The position numbers and the translations under genes were made by a program. Source: Colwellia sp. MB3u-41 (GTDB lineage Bacteria > Pseudomonadota > Gammaproteobacteria > Enterobacterales > Alteromonadaceae). From it: DNA of 64,000 nucleotides. Every line of letters starts with the position of its first letter. Within the stretch, counting starts at the first letter, position 1. Below, in pieces: positions 19,350 to 28,826 of this stretch. Where the stretch lies: contig NZ_JACGUT010000058.1 in assembly GCF_014076845.1 (NCBI RefSeq), forward strand, positions 1 to 64,000, given 5' to 3'. The notes beneath the pieces were generated by a model. It made no database searches and was not told the origin of the DNA. It saw only the letters and a program-made list of their open reading frames with translations.

Positions 19350-20020
19350 TTAGTCACTGTTTAATAATTTAATTTTTTCGTTAGCATTGTTATTGTTTGG
19401 ATTTAACTCAAATGATTTTTTATATAAACTCAATGCCCGCTCTTTTTCACCCTTGACTAAATATGCCTCTCCTAGGCTATCCCATGCTTTGGCTGATAAT
19501 GGATAATATTGCGTATTCAATAGAAAAAACTCGATAGCTCTATCAACATCAATACCAAATTAACTATTATAAAGTCGGTCGTAACCAAACCAATCAATAA
19601 TGCTCTCATAAAGTAAAAAATTAGCCCCTAACTTCTTCGATATTTTCTCAACATGCAATTTAACCTCAGGTGCAGGCCGAAACCTTGTCTGATCGTCAAT
19701 CATATAACCATCAAAAATAGAACGTAAGCCCTTATAAAACTTAAAATTGGCATTGTATGGTGATTTTCATCTGCACCAAAAGTCACTAAATCAAAATCAA
19801 GCCCCTGTTTTGGCTTTTTATTTAATGTTTCAATGAATGTTTTTACATAGTTATCTTTAGGGTAAACCTTTGTAACTCTGTTTGTGGTAGCAACAAACAA
19901 TCGATGTTTATCTACCGCAGAGCTTTGATAAAACGCGGCTAGCTGCTCAAGCATAAACTGATTATCCCGTAAGCACCCTGTAATCGATGTTCTGTAATGA
20001 AGATCAATCGTTGGAATGAG
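19350..20020 (-). pseudogene. Remnant of an alpha/beta-hydrolase esterase with C-terminal TPR
   Basis: The remnant reads LIPTIDLHYRTSITG just before a probable deletion, then CLRDNQFMLEQLAAFYQ, then FDLVTFGADENHHTMPIL with the catalytic His region, and ends in a TPR-like tail (AKAWDSLGEAYLVKGEKERA) to the TAA at 19350. This is the order of COG2819-type esterases. The GHSxGG nucleophile elbow that should follow IDxxYRT is missing. There is also a frameshift near 19735 (it continues YKGLRSIFDGYM) and an in-frame TAA near 19560. The 5' end is cut exactly at the stop codon of the ABC ATPase gene. Confidence 0.75.
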
Positions 20021-20767
20021 TTAAGGTATTTTAAAATCTACTGAAGCACCATCATAAACAATACGTCCATCAGTTAAACAAACCGTCCGCAGACATCGAG
20101 AGCTTAAACGTGGATCATGGGTAACAATGATAATCGCACATTGATGCTCGACATTAAAACGTTCAAAGAGGCTAAAAACTTCATCCGCTGTTTGAGTATC
20201 TAGGTTACCCGTTGGTTCATCAGCCAAAATCAACGCAGGACGAGTGACCAAAGCACGTGCAATAGCGACACGCTGCTGTTGTCCGCCCGATAAACGGTTA
20301 GTTTTCTGATGCTTAAAGTTAGCTAACCCAACCTCGTTTAATAAATACTCTGCATAGGAAGTCTGTTCTACAGAAGGCTTGCCATAACGTAACATCAAAG
20401 GCATCAGTACATTATCTAGCACACTGAAGGCACTGATCAAATGGTGAAACTGAAACACAAAACCAATCGATTCACTGCGTAACTGTGTGCGCTTTTGTTC
20501 ACTCATACCTTGAATTGAATTCCCTTGAATACAGAGTTCGCCCGATGAAGATATATCGAGCAATCCCATTATATTGAGTAGCGTACTTTTACCAGAACCA
20601 GAAGTACCCACTAAAGCGACTAGTTCACCAGGACTGATCTGCAACGAAATATCATGTAAAACATGATTTTCTAACGGTGTATTAGTATTAAAAATTTTAT
20701 TTAGGTTGCGTAACTGCAACACGATTTTTTGGTCTACTATGCTTTTAAGCGAGTTCAACTTAGACAT
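20021..20767 (-). CDS. ABC transporter ATP-binding protein (LolD/MacB type)
   Basis: The nucleotide-binding subunit of a MacB-type exporter, 248 residues. It has Walker [10 protein letters not shown] near residue 50, the Q-loop, the signature [15 protein letters not shown], Walker [13 protein letters not shown] and the switch His in IIVTHD. The ATG at 20767 overlaps the permease stop by 8 bases, so I chose it over the longer frame from 20848. Last gene of a three-gene operon. Its TAA (20021-20023) is the junction with the esterase remnant. Confidence 0.93.
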   Translation of the reverse strand: MSKLNSLKSIVDQKIVLQLRNLNKIFNTNTPLENHVLHDISLQISPGELVALVGTSGSGKSTLLNIMGLLDISSSGELCIQGNSIQGMSEQKRTQLRSESIGFVFQFHHLISAFSVLDNVLMPLMLRYGKPSVEQTSYAEYLLNEVGLANFKHQKTNRLSGGQQQRVAIARALVTRPALILADEPTGNLDTQTADEVFSLFERFNVEHQCAIIIVTHDPRLSSRCLRTVCLTDGRIVYDGASVDFKIP

Positions 20768-22001
20768 AGCGAATCGCCACCGCAGGATCATATTTCGCAG
20801 CGCGCCTAGCCGGTACCATAGCAGCAATGACACCTGCAGCAGTCGCAATAATAATTGCTGATAATGACATTGAAGGCTCCAAACGAATTAAAAATAAGCG
20901 ATCGTCAATAGAGTTAAATACTTGCACCAAGGTATAGCCAACCAATACTCCTAATAATGATCCCGCTAAACCAAGAACCCCGCCCTGCCAGAGAAAGATC
21001 CTCAGTATTTGTTTCTGCGAACTCCCCATAGCACGTAAAATACCAATTTCACGTGTACGCTGCGCTACACTCACGGCAAGCACACTGGCAATGCCAAAGA
21101 TCACTGATAAAGCAACAAAGACACGGATCATCTGCGTGGTCATGCTTTGAGATTTCAGCGCATTAAGCAACTGTGCATTACTTTCCATCCAGCTTTGAAC
21201 ATTTAAGCCTGTTAACCTTTTAGTGCGCAGCGCCCAATATTCAGCGCTGAATACATCAGAAATTTTTAACTCTAAAATCGTAATACCACCGGGTAAATTA
21301 AGTAAAGTTTGCGCTTGCTTTAAGCTGGTATAAACATATCGGCTGTCGAGTTCACGCACACCCAATTCAAAAACACCAGCTACCTCCATTACTGACTCGC
21401 GATTATCACCAGCATCTAACCGTAATTTATCACCCGTTCGCAGACCTAAATCATCTGCCAATTGGCTACCAATCAATACATCACTGGCTGCAACACTAAA
21501 GTCCCCTTCGATAAGATAGTCTTTGAGTTTTATAATACCGGTATAGCGCTCAGGATCTATGCCCATTAGGCCTACAGAGGCACGCGCTGTTCCTTTTTGC
21601 GCAAATGCTGGCCCTGAGATGAGTGGTGAGACAGTAGTAAACGCTGCATACTTATCGAGTGTATCGCGCACTTCTTGCCAGTTATTAATGGTTTGTAAAC
21701 GCTGTGCCCGAGGGTTTTCTAAAACCCATATATACTTTCCCTCAGGGATTACTGATAAATTATTGTGTTGCTGTGTGGCTTCAATACGAATATGCGCTTG
21801 TGTCCCTAAAGTTTTTTCGATGATGTTACTTTGCAGCCCCATAATCAATGCTGTGATAAATACGATAACAGCTGCACCTACCGAAATTGCGACACTAATT
21901 AATAATGTTTGAAGCGGGTTATCAGCAAGAAAACGTAATGCAATGCGCCATTCAATCCAAAGTGAATCACCTAGACTGGAAATTCGGTTAACGAATGACA
22001 T
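20760..22001 (-). CDS. FtsX/MacB-type ABC transporter permease
   Basis: A 413-residue permease with one N-terminal helix (LLISVAISVGAAVIVFITAL), a large periplasmic MacB-core domain (about 55-280), and three C-terminal helices with the FtsX signature (AQRTREIGILRAMGSSQKQILR). The final [17 protein letters not shown] is typical. Proteins of this type transmit ATP-driven movement to the periplasm instead of forming a classic channel; substrates include lipoproteins, macrolides and peptides. It overlaps the adaptor gene by 14 bases. Confidence 0.93.
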   Translation of the reverse strand: MSFVNRISSLGDSLWIEWRIALRFLADNPLQTLLISVAISVGAAVIVFITALIMGLQSNIIEKTLGTQAHIRIEATQQHNNLSVIPEGKYIWVLENPRAQRLQTINNWQEVRDTLDKYAAFTTVSPLISGPAFAQKGTARASVGLMGIDPERYTGIIKLKDYLIEGDFSVAASDVLIGSQLADDLGLRTGDKLRLDAGDNRESVMEVAGVFELGVRELDSRYVYTSLKQAQTLLNLPGGITILELKISDVFSAEYWALRTKRLTGLNVQSWMESNAQLLNALKSQSMTTQMIRVFVALSVIFGIASVLAVSVAQRTREIGILRAMGSSQKQILRIFLWQGGVLGLAGSLLGVLVGYTLVQVFNSIDDRLFLIRLEPSMSLSAIIIATAAGVIAAMVPARRAAKYDPAVAIRYV

Positions 22002-23193
22002 GTTTTACCTGTTCAAAATCTACACGAGCGCGCTGACCATTAATCAGATTGTCTGCTTGAACGACAACATCACCTTCTGCCAAGCCTGAAACGATTTCAC
22101 TGTGAGTTGAATTACGTAAGCCCAGCACCACCTCAGTTTTGTTAACAGCGCCGTTTGTCCAGCGAAAAACATGTGTCTTGCCACTTGAACTATAGAGGTA
22201 ATCATTAGGTAACACTAAAGTTTGCTCTCTTTCTGCCGCGATAATATTGGCAGAAATGGTCATGCCTTGAAGAAAAGTATGTTGCTTATCAGAGGGGGCA
22301 GCTAGTACTTTAATGTGTACATCAATAGTACCACGTCCACTATCAACTGCTGGAGCGATAAAGCTGACAATACCTGCCACTGAAACCTCTGGCCAAGCAT
22401 CAGCAATCAACTGAACCGATTGGCCTAATCGCAGGGGAGCAAAATTTTTCTCATCCAATGCAATAACAACCTCGAGACCATCGTTCGCAATACCTTCACG
22501 ATTTTGACCATCACTACGAGCAATTTCTAACAAGACCTTGCCCGGTTGTACGAGATCACCTGGCTCAACATTACGAGTTTGTATACGTCCGGCAAAAGGT
22601 GCATAAATAAGGGTTTTAGCAAGATCAGCTTTTGCACTATTAACACGTTGCTGGAGTAACTGCTCTTCAGTGCTGTTCGCTGCTAAGGAATCAGCTGTTA
22701 GCTGTGCATAAGTTAATGATGTTTTTGCATTGAGTTCCGTGCGCTGTGCTTGCTCAACCTGTTCGATAGACAACAGGTTTTTCTGGGCTAGAGCTTCGCG
22801 ACGCCTTGCTTCACGACTGGATTGACGTAAATTATGATTCGCCTCAACTAAAGCAGCTTGTGCTTGTGGCCTACTAATTATGTATAATTGTTGCAGTAAT
22901 GTTTGCTGTTGGGCTAAGCGCGATGGTAACCCTTCATGATTAAGTTCAATGAGCAAATCACCTTTATTAACCTGATCACCTTCTCGTACATAGCGATTCT
23001 TTACCGTACCTGTAAGTTCGCTACCAATGCGTGCTAATGATTGATACCGCACCTCTCCACTGGCGACAATGCGCAACTCAAGTGGCATCAGTTTAATTGT
23101 TAATGCAGGCAGAACTGGCCCGAGCCATTTTGGGATACCGACCAATAAAGCCGCGAAAACCACGACAATGATAACACTATAGATTATGCGCAT
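21988..23193 (-). CDS. MacA/HlyD-type periplasmic adaptor protein
   Basis: A membrane-fusion (adaptor) protein of 401 residues, anchored by the helix at 4-24. It has a lipoyl-like half (VREGDQVNKGDLLIELNHEG), a helical hairpin (about 110-200), the second lipoyl half (IYAPFAGRIQTRNVEPGDLV), a beta-barrel domain and a membrane-proximal domain. With the two following genes it should make an inner-membrane exporter that needs a TolC-like partner, not present here. GAGG stands six bases before the ATG. First gene of the operon. Confidence 0.92.
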   Translation of the reverse strand: MRIIYSVIIVVVFAALLVGIPKWLGPVLPALTIKLMPLELRIVASGEVRYQSLARIGSELTGTVKNRYVREGDQVNKGDLLIELNHEGLPSRLAQQQTLLQQLYIISRPQAQAALVEANHNLRQSSREARRREALAQKNLLSIEQVEQAQRTELNAKTSLTYAQLTADSLAANSTEEQLLQQRVNSAKADLAKTLIYAPFAGRIQTRNVEPGDLVQPGKVLLEIARSDGQNREGIANDGLEVVIALDEKNFAPLRLGQSVQLIADAWPEVSVAGIVSFIAPAVDSGRGTIDVHIKVLAAPSDKQHTFLQGMTISANIIAAEREQTLVLPNDYLYSSSGKTHVFRWTNGAVNKTEVVLGLRNSTHSEIVSGLAEGDVVVQADNLINGQRARVDFEQVKHVIR

Positions 23194-23676
23194 TTAAGCC
23201 TCGTTATAAATCTACTAAATCAGCTCGATTAAACGAGATGAAACGAATATAATTTTTATACAGACGGCCCATAGCGATTAAACTGATCATGCTTTAGACT
23301 AAAAACATCTGTAATAAAGGGTATAATTTTGATTTCACCACCAAACAGATAAGCATTGTAGGCAATTTCATCTCAGCTTTCTTATTTATTAGATGATGAA
23401 TTGACCTTAAACAAGTTCAGAAGCAATAACTTATTCTATTTAGTTAATATAAGCATAATGTAGTATGGGTATAGCAATCGTAAACAAAATTAAGTAGCCT
23501 TCATTTTGCTCTATATAAGTTTATCATTTAGTGATGTTTGCTGTGACATTTTATAAACTTATAGTATTTATTCAATGACCCAGATAAAGATATCGCTCAA
23601 TCTTATAAAACATATTCCTAAATAGCTAACCTGCTCAGGAATAACGAGTAAACAATAGAGACCAATGAGTAACAAC

Positions 23677-23704
23677 AAAAAAAGCTGATTCATCACGAAT
23701 CAGC
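23677..23704 (-). terminator. Orphan minus-strand terminator
   Basis: Arms GCTGATTC (23684-23691) and GAATCAGC (23697-23704) with a 5-base loop and a T7 tail on the minus strand. No open gene lies upstream on that strand, suggesting the gene it served has decayed. Confidence 0.7.
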
Positions 23705-23995
23705 CTTTCGGTATCTGAATGTATAATTTAGTCGTGCGGTTGGGAAGAGACTTGCCCCCCCCCCACATTCTAAGTAACCAGCCTCTTAATAATACTAATC
23801 TAACATGTTGTGTTGACTAGATTTAAGCGCGTCTATCTCTGTGGTATAGCGAACGTTTGGCCATTCCAAATTACTGATAATTTAATTCGACAATAGACAC
23901 CAATATCAATGCAATATTATCCTTGTTCAAGGGCATCTGCACCACCATTGAACTAAACCGCTTCCGCGGCAATGGCGTTCTTTTAAAACAAACAA

Positions 23996-24009
23996 GTGAC
24001 ATTTATCAG
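23996..24009. promoter_or_regulatory. FNR-type palindrome, imperfect (hsp20)
   Basis: GTGACATTTATCAG keeps the TGA-N6-TCA core but has G instead of C at position 1. It is centred about 194 bases before the hsp20 ATG. Ten of its fourteen bases run identically in the copy at 28687. Confidence 0.4.
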
Positions 24010-24196
24010 GGAAATTATAAACCTAAATGATAATCTCAATTTCGATAGTAGCGGTGTTTACATTTTCGTTGAACAGCGCTTAACATAGGGTAAAAACTAC
24101 TATTTAAACCAAGTAATTGGTTCTATGTTATTTATTTTATACGTAGTTATTGATGCAAGCCATAACTGCCTAATTAACATTAATTTGGAGATTATT

Positions 24197-24664
24197 ATGT
24201 CATTATTTAAACATCAACCATTATCCACCATGCCACAACTTCCTATGTTCTCTCAGTTATCAGATGAGATGAATCAATTTTTTGGCCGTGACTTGCCTAT
24301 ATTTAGTCGACAGTCAGATCTTCTTTCAACAGATTGGCACCCTGCCACTGATATAGAACAACGAGACAACCGATATATCGTTAAAGCTGACATTCCAGGT
24401 GTTGATCCAAAAGATATCAAAGTAACCATGGAAAATGGAAACTTGATCATTGAAGGTAAACGGGAATCAAAAATAGAAGAAAACAAACAAAATTATCGTC
24501 GTGTTGAACGTAGTTTTGGTAGTTTTTATCGTTGTATAAACCTACCTGATGCCTCTAGTGAGTCTAAAAAAATCGAAGCTCATTGCAATAAGGGAGTATT
24601 GGAAGTTATTGTGCCTAAGATTGGTGCAGCAGCTCAAAAGAAAATAGAAATAAAAGTCGATTAA
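24197..24664 (+). CDS. Hsp20-family small heat-shock protein
   Basis: An ATP-independent holdase chaperone of 155 residues. The alpha-crystallin domain runs from about 50 to 145 (WHPATDIEQRDNRYIVKADIPGVDPKDIKVTMENGNL in overlapping motifs) and ends in the conserved NKGVLEVIVPK. The RSFGSFYRCINLP segment is typical of class A bacterial Hsp20. The ATG at 24197 has TTGGAG upstream; the longer frame from 24125 adds an unlikely hydrophobic leader. It is the first gene of the stress-related half of the window, beside a Lon protease. Confidence 0.95.
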   Translation: MSLFKHQPLSTMPQLPMFSQLSDEMNQFFGRDLPIFSRQSDLLSTDWHPATDIEQRDNRYIVKADIPGVDPKDIKVTMENGNLIIEGKRESKIEENKQNYRRVERSFGSFYRCINLPDASSESKKIEAHCNKGVLEVIVPKIGAAAQKKIEIKVD

Positions 24665-25047
24665 GCAAACAAGATAATTTTTAGATCGACTAAAGTATTC
24701 GCTAAAGTAACGCTCCCTTTAGCGGATATCTTTTTGGCTGCAGTGTATCTAACTCGCCAATATACGATAACTCAATATTATACGTTAACATTTTTAGAGG
24801 CTCTCACTAAAAAGTCATCGGCACGTTTATTTACAAAACCACGCTAATAGCGCTTGTAACAAGAGCAATTTTTCATTTCTATTTCCATCAATAATTTATC
24901 TAGGGCTATGCAGGAAATTTTGGCATCACAGTTTTTATGGTCGATGCACGTTAGATAAAAACAGTCTTTACACCTACATTAACTACTTTAAATGACAACA
25001 GTGTAGTGAGTAAACCAATTTTTTTTGACATGCTTTTTCTGCCTTTA
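24665..25047. other. Spacer between convergent hsp20 and the cation exporter
   Basis: About 380 bases with no supported gene. A hairpin at 24700-24724 followed by T5 is a possible terminator for hsp20. The rest shows no clear signal. Confidence 0.5.
24700..24735 (+). terminator. Possible hsp20 terminator
   Basis: Arms CGCTAAAG (24700-24707) and CTTTAGCG (24717-24724) with a 9-base loop, then T5 at 24731-24735 after a six-base gap. The gap makes it weaker than a textbook terminator. Confidence 0.5.
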
Positions 25048-25959
25048 TTATGTGTTTTTAAGCATTGGCTCAACATGAATTGAAATATCATATACACCGT
25101 ATTTTTTCTCAATATGCGTTTCCACATTTGTTGCTATATTGTGCGAGTCTATTGTTGATAACTCTGGATTAACTGAAATGACTAAATCAACTGACTTTTC
25201 TCTTCCAATCCAGCGAGAACGTACTCGATTAACTTCGCACACACCCTGAACCTCTTTAATGGAGTTGGATAATAATTCAGGATCTAAAGCAAACTGATCC
25301 ACGAGCGTTGGCAAAACCCTTCTAAATAGACCAAAGGCGAGATAAAGTACTAAAAATGAAACGCCTAGCGCGCAAACGCTATCTAACCAAAGATAACCCA
25401 TTGCAGAAAATTGCCATCCAGCGATAACGACAATCGTTGTTAATACATCGGAAAAAGTATGTGTTGCATCTGCAAGTAATATATCCGATTTTAATTTTCT
25501 AGCACATTTATGCTGCCAAGTTGCCAATATTATGTTTGCGGTTAACACGGCAAACATAATCCCTAAACCCCACGTTGAATTTTCTATTTCTGTTTCATCT
25601 TTATTAATCGCGTGAATACCAAGCTCAAATGAAAGTACAACTAATAAAGAAGCAAGGCAGAAAACAGCTAAAGTTTCAAACTTACGGTGCCCGTATGGAT
25701 GTTCACGATCTGGAGGTGAGCTTGATACTCTACAAATAACCCACGCGACCACATTATTGATGACATCGGTTAAAGAGTGAATGGAATCGCCAACAATCGC
25801 AAGTGACCCTGTAGACAAACCTACGAGTAACTTTGCTACCAGAACTACAAAGTTAACAGAGCCTTCAATCAATATAACTCGCTGAACGTTTTCATCTCTT
25901 TGAGCGTTATTATTCAAAATATATAACTCTATAACTCGGGTAACTAATGCCAACCTCAT
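25048..25959 (-). CDS. Cation diffusion facilitator (CDF) exporter
   Basis: A divalent-metal/proton antiporter of 303 residues with six helices. The metal site motifs are in helix 2 (GDSIHSLTDVINN) and helix 5 (ADATHTFSDVLTT). The cytoplasmic C-terminal domain (from about 210) ends with HNIATNVETHIEKKYGVYDISIHVEP. The cytosolic loop PPDREHPYGHRKFE is classic for the family. The metal (Zn, Fe, Mn or Co) cannot be decided. It starts 30 bases after the lon stop, so the two are probably co-transcribed. Confidence 0.93.
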   Translation of the reverse strand: MRLALVTRVIELYILNNNAQRDENVQRVILIEGSVNFVVLVAKLLVGLSTGSLAIVGDSIHSLTDVINNVVAWVICRVSSSPPDREHPYGHRKFETLAVFCLASLLVVLSFELGIHAINKDETEIENSTWGLGIMFAVLTANIILATWQHKCARKLKSDILLADATHTFSDVLTTIVVIAGWQFSAMGYLWLDSVCALGVSFLVLYLAFGLFRRVLPTLVDQFALDPELLSNSIKEVQGVCEVNRVRSRWIGREKSVDLVISVNPELSTIDSHNIATNVETHIEKKYGVYDISIHVEPMLKNT

Positions 25960-25989
25960 ACATTGAACCTAGTCACACATTCAAAATTA

Positions 25990-28446
25990 TTAATGGCTTA
26001 CAAATGCATTTTTCAACACAGTATCGACATGTTCAGCTAAAATAAAAGTCATTTTATTCTGTATTGACTGCGGTAAATCACTTAAATCTTTTTCATTATA
26101 TTTAGGTAAAATCACCGTGGTTAAGCCTGCTCGGTGTGCTGCTAATATTTTGTCTTTAATACCGCCAACAGGTAAAACTAAACCACGTAAGGTAATTTCT
26201 CCGGTCATCCCTACGTCATTGCATACCGGACGTTTCGTTAACAATGAAACGAGCACCGTCACTAAAGCAACGCCCGCAGAAGGACCATCTTTTGGAATAG
26301 CACCCGCAGGAATGTGTACATGGATATCGGTTGTTTCGAATACCTTATTTTCTATACCTAATGCCGTGGCATGTGAACGTACATAACTTAATGCGGCTTC
26401 GGCTGATTCACGCATTACATCACCAAGCTGTCCGGTGATGCTCAAGCCTTTTTTACCTGGCATTGCACTCGCTTCAATGAACAAAATTTCTCCGCCCACC
26501 GACGTTACCGCAAGCCCCGTTGCCACACCATAACGTTCTGTACGTTGCGCAATATCATAAGAGAAAGCAGGCTTACCAATTAAATTTTCTAGCATAGTAC
26601 AATTAACATGTAGTGATTCATTCTCATTTTTTGCTAATTTTATCACTAGCTTACGGCAAATTGATCCTAAGCGACGATCAAGGCTTCGTACCCCTGCTTC
26701 TCGCGTATATTCACGAATAATTCGCAACATAGCATTTTTACTTATCTTTAACTCTTCGGGTCGCAAACTGTTTTCTCGTAATTGTCTTGGTAGTAAATAA
26801 CGTTGAGCAATATTAAATTTTTCATCATCGGTATAACCCGATAAAGTGATCACTTCCAAGCGGTCACGCAAAGGCCCAGGAATTGAATCAAGTTGATTTG
26901 CCGTAGCAATGAACATCAGTTGACTAAAATCAAAGGGCACTTCTAAATAGTGATCACGAAATGCCTTGTTTTGCTCCGGATCCAATACTTCTAATAATGC
27001 CGCTGACGGATCTCCGCGTGAATCCCCACCAACTTTGTCTACTTCATCTAATAAAATAACAGGATTTTTAGTACCTACATCACGCAATGCCTTGATGAAT
27101 CTACCTGGCATAGCGCCAATGTAAGTTCGCCGGTGACCGCGAATTTCGGCCTCATCACGTATGCCACCCAAACTTATGGTGATCAATTTACGTCCCAAAG
27201 CATGAGCAATTGAATGACCTAATGATGTTTTGCCAATGCCGGGAGGCCCAACGAAACACAATATTACACCTTCTCGGTCTTGTCGTATTTTTACTGACTT
27301 ATCATCACTACCATCATAGTTGTCGTCTTGTTTGGATCTTCGCTGATGACGAAGTTGACGCACAGCCAAATATTCCAAAATCCTAATTTTTATTTTATCT
27401 AACCCATAATGATCTTCATCAAGTGTTTTTTGGGCCTTTTCTATATCCAATACATCTTCAGTTATTTTATTCCACGGTAAAGCGGTCAACCAATCAAGAT
27501 AGGTCATTGTTATTCCTGACTCTGAAGACGTTTCGGGAATACGCTCTAAACGAGACAACTCTTGTAACGCTTGTCTATTCGCTTCAGTTGACATGCCGCT
27601 CTCTTCAATTTTTTTTCTATATTCTTCTATTTTTATATTTTGGCCATTTTCTTCGCCTAATTCTCGTTGAATCGCTTTGATTTGATGTCGTAATACATAG
27701 TCTCTTTGTGCTTTGTCCATCTCACCATGGGCTTCTGTTTGTATTTTTTGACCTAACTCCAGAATGTTCATTTCATGCTGAACCAAATCAATCAATTTTA
27801 ACATATTGGCTAACACATCAGACTCTTCGAGAATTTCTTGCGCATCTTTTACTTTTAATCGCATACTCGAACTAATCAAATAGGTTAGCTGGCGGTAATT
27901 TGAAGTTTGTGTCAGTGTATGAACTAACGTGTCGGGTAAGTATGAAAGAATAGTTATCAACTGAGTAAATGATTTCAGTAAATTAATGCGTACGGCCTCT
28001 GCCTCAAAATCGCCATCTTCCGGTTCAATGTCTTCCAGCTTATTTATTTCAGCTTTTAAATAGAGCTGGTCTTTTGACCAATGATCAACAGAGCACTTTT
28101 CTAAGCCTTGCAATAAAACATTAATATGACCGTTTTCGCCTTGCGTGGTTCTAATAACTTGAGCAATACACCCGATAGAATAAAGTTCATCAGGGCCAGG
28201 TTCTTCAGTATTAGGATCCTTATAAGTAACAATAGCTAATAACTTGTTACTTGAAAAAACATCTTCTAAAAGTTTAATTGATCTCGCTTGTCCAACCGAA
28301 ATAGAAATGACATTATAAGGAAAAAGTACGGTATTACGTATCGGCAATACAGGTAATTCACTGGGAATAAACAACCAGTTTTTATCGGGTTGAGTAACAT
28401 TGATAGGTTCATTGCCGTTATGGTTATCAACTTTTATGTCTGACAT
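25990..28446 (-). CDS. lon: ATP-dependent Lon protease
   Basis: An AAA+ serine protease of 818 residues. It has the N-terminal LON substrate domain (PVLPIRNTVLFPYNVISISV), Walker A GPPGIGKTSLG near 400, Walker B PVILLDEVDKVG, and the LonA protease domain with catalytic Ser in PKDGPSAG (about 722) and Lys in GGIKDKILAAHRAG (about 765). The ATG at 28446 follows AAGGAGT. The N-terminal 25 residues differ from housekeeping Lon and the neighbours are stress genes, not clpX. I therefore infer a second, stress-related Lon paralogue. An FNR-type palindrome lies about 247 bases upstream. Confidence 0.95.
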   Translation of the reverse strand: MSDIKVDNHNGNEPINVTQPDKNWLFIPSELPVLPIRNTVLFPYNVISISVGQARSIKLLEDVFSSNKLLAIVTYKDPNTEEPGPDELYSIGCIAQVIRTTQGENGHINVLLQGLEKCSVDHWSKDQLYLKAEINKLEDIEPEDGDFEAEAVRINLLKSFTQLITILSYLPDTLVHTLTQTSNYRQLTYLISSSMRLKVKDAQEILEESDVLANMLKLIDLVQHEMNILELGQKIQTEAHGEMDKAQRDYVLRHQIKAIQRELGEENGQNIKIEEYRKKIEESGMSTEANRQALQELSRLERIPETSSESGITMTYLDWLTALPWNKITEDVLDIEKAQKTLDEDHYGLDKIKIRILEYLAVRQLRHQRRSKQDDNYDGSDDKSVKIRQDREGVILCFVGPPGIGKTSLGHSIAHALGRKLITISLGGIRDEAEIRGHRRTYIGAMPGRFIKALRDVGTKNPVILLDEVDKVGGDSRGDPSAALLEVLDPEQNKAFRDHYLEVPFDFSQLMFIATANQLDSIPGPLRDRLEVITLSGYTDDEKFNIAQRYLLPRQLRENSLRPEELKISKNAMLRIIREYTREAGVRSLDRRLGSICRKLVIKLAKNENESLHVNCTMLENLIGKPAFSYDIAQRTERYGVATGLAVTSVGGEILFIEASAMPGKKGLSITGQLGDVMRESAEAALSYVRSHATALGIENKVFETTDIHVHIPAGAIPKDGPSAGVALVTVLVSLLTKRPVCNDVGMTGEITLRGLVLPVGGIKDKILAAHRAGLTTVILPKYNEKDLSDLPQSIQNKMTFILAEHVDTVLKNAFVSH

Positions 28447-28826
28447 AGTGACTCCTTTTTTTTTGTGCAAAGCATGAAAGGTGACTAGGTCACTTTTATC
28501 TCTCGATGACCCTTTGCCTTTTAAATGACTTCTTAATATGTAATTAATTTGAACAATATCGTCATAACATCTTGAATTTAAATTTGAAAATGTTGAATTT
28601 AAAATATCACCTTACGACTAATGTCCCATTTAATTATTTACGGGTAGGCGTATCATTTATTTTAGGCGGGAGCATTGAAAGACTCACTGACATTTATCAG
28701 TTTATCCACTTTATTATTTTGGTAATATGTCCAATTACGGATAGTGATAAAGTATGTTACAATACCATTGGGTGATTTTGGTAATGACCTTTATTAATAT
28801 TTTCATTAAGCTTAAGGAGATAGCTG
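28447..28826. other. Divergent spacer lon / response regulator
   Basis: 380 bases containing the palindrome at 28687-28700 and the AAGGAG ribosome site of the response regulator. A 67-codon open stretch on the plus strand (28572-28775) has no ribosome site and no recognisable protein, and I leave it unannotated. Confidence 0.5.
28687..28700. promoter_or_regulatory. FNR-type palindrome (response regulator / lon)
   Basis: CTGACATTTATCAG, arms CTGA/TCAG, extended outward to ACTGA/TCAGT. Centred about 133 bases before the NarL-type regulator start and about 247 before lon. Confidence 0.6.

Larger units (their letters stand above)
23194..24196. other. Long non-coding spacer between the export operon and hsp20
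   Basis: About 1 kb without a convincing gene on either strand. It holds a minus-strand terminator at 23677-23704 with no gene upstream of it to end, a run of ten C at 23755-23764, and an imperfect copy of the FNR-type palindrome at 23996-24009. It looks like a place where a gene has been lost. Confidence 0.6.

Noticed and set aside
20760-20848. Long overlap between permease and ATPase genes
   Set aside because: It comes from a too early start; the ATG at 20767 gives a normal 8-base overlap.
23820-23990. tRNA-like or transposase-like segment in the 23-24 kb spacer
   Set aside because: No cloverleaf could be drawn and frames are cut by stops; no known transposase motif.
28572-28775. 67-codon open frame between lon and the response regulator
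   Set aside because: No ribosome site, spans the FNR-type palindrome and resembles no known protein.
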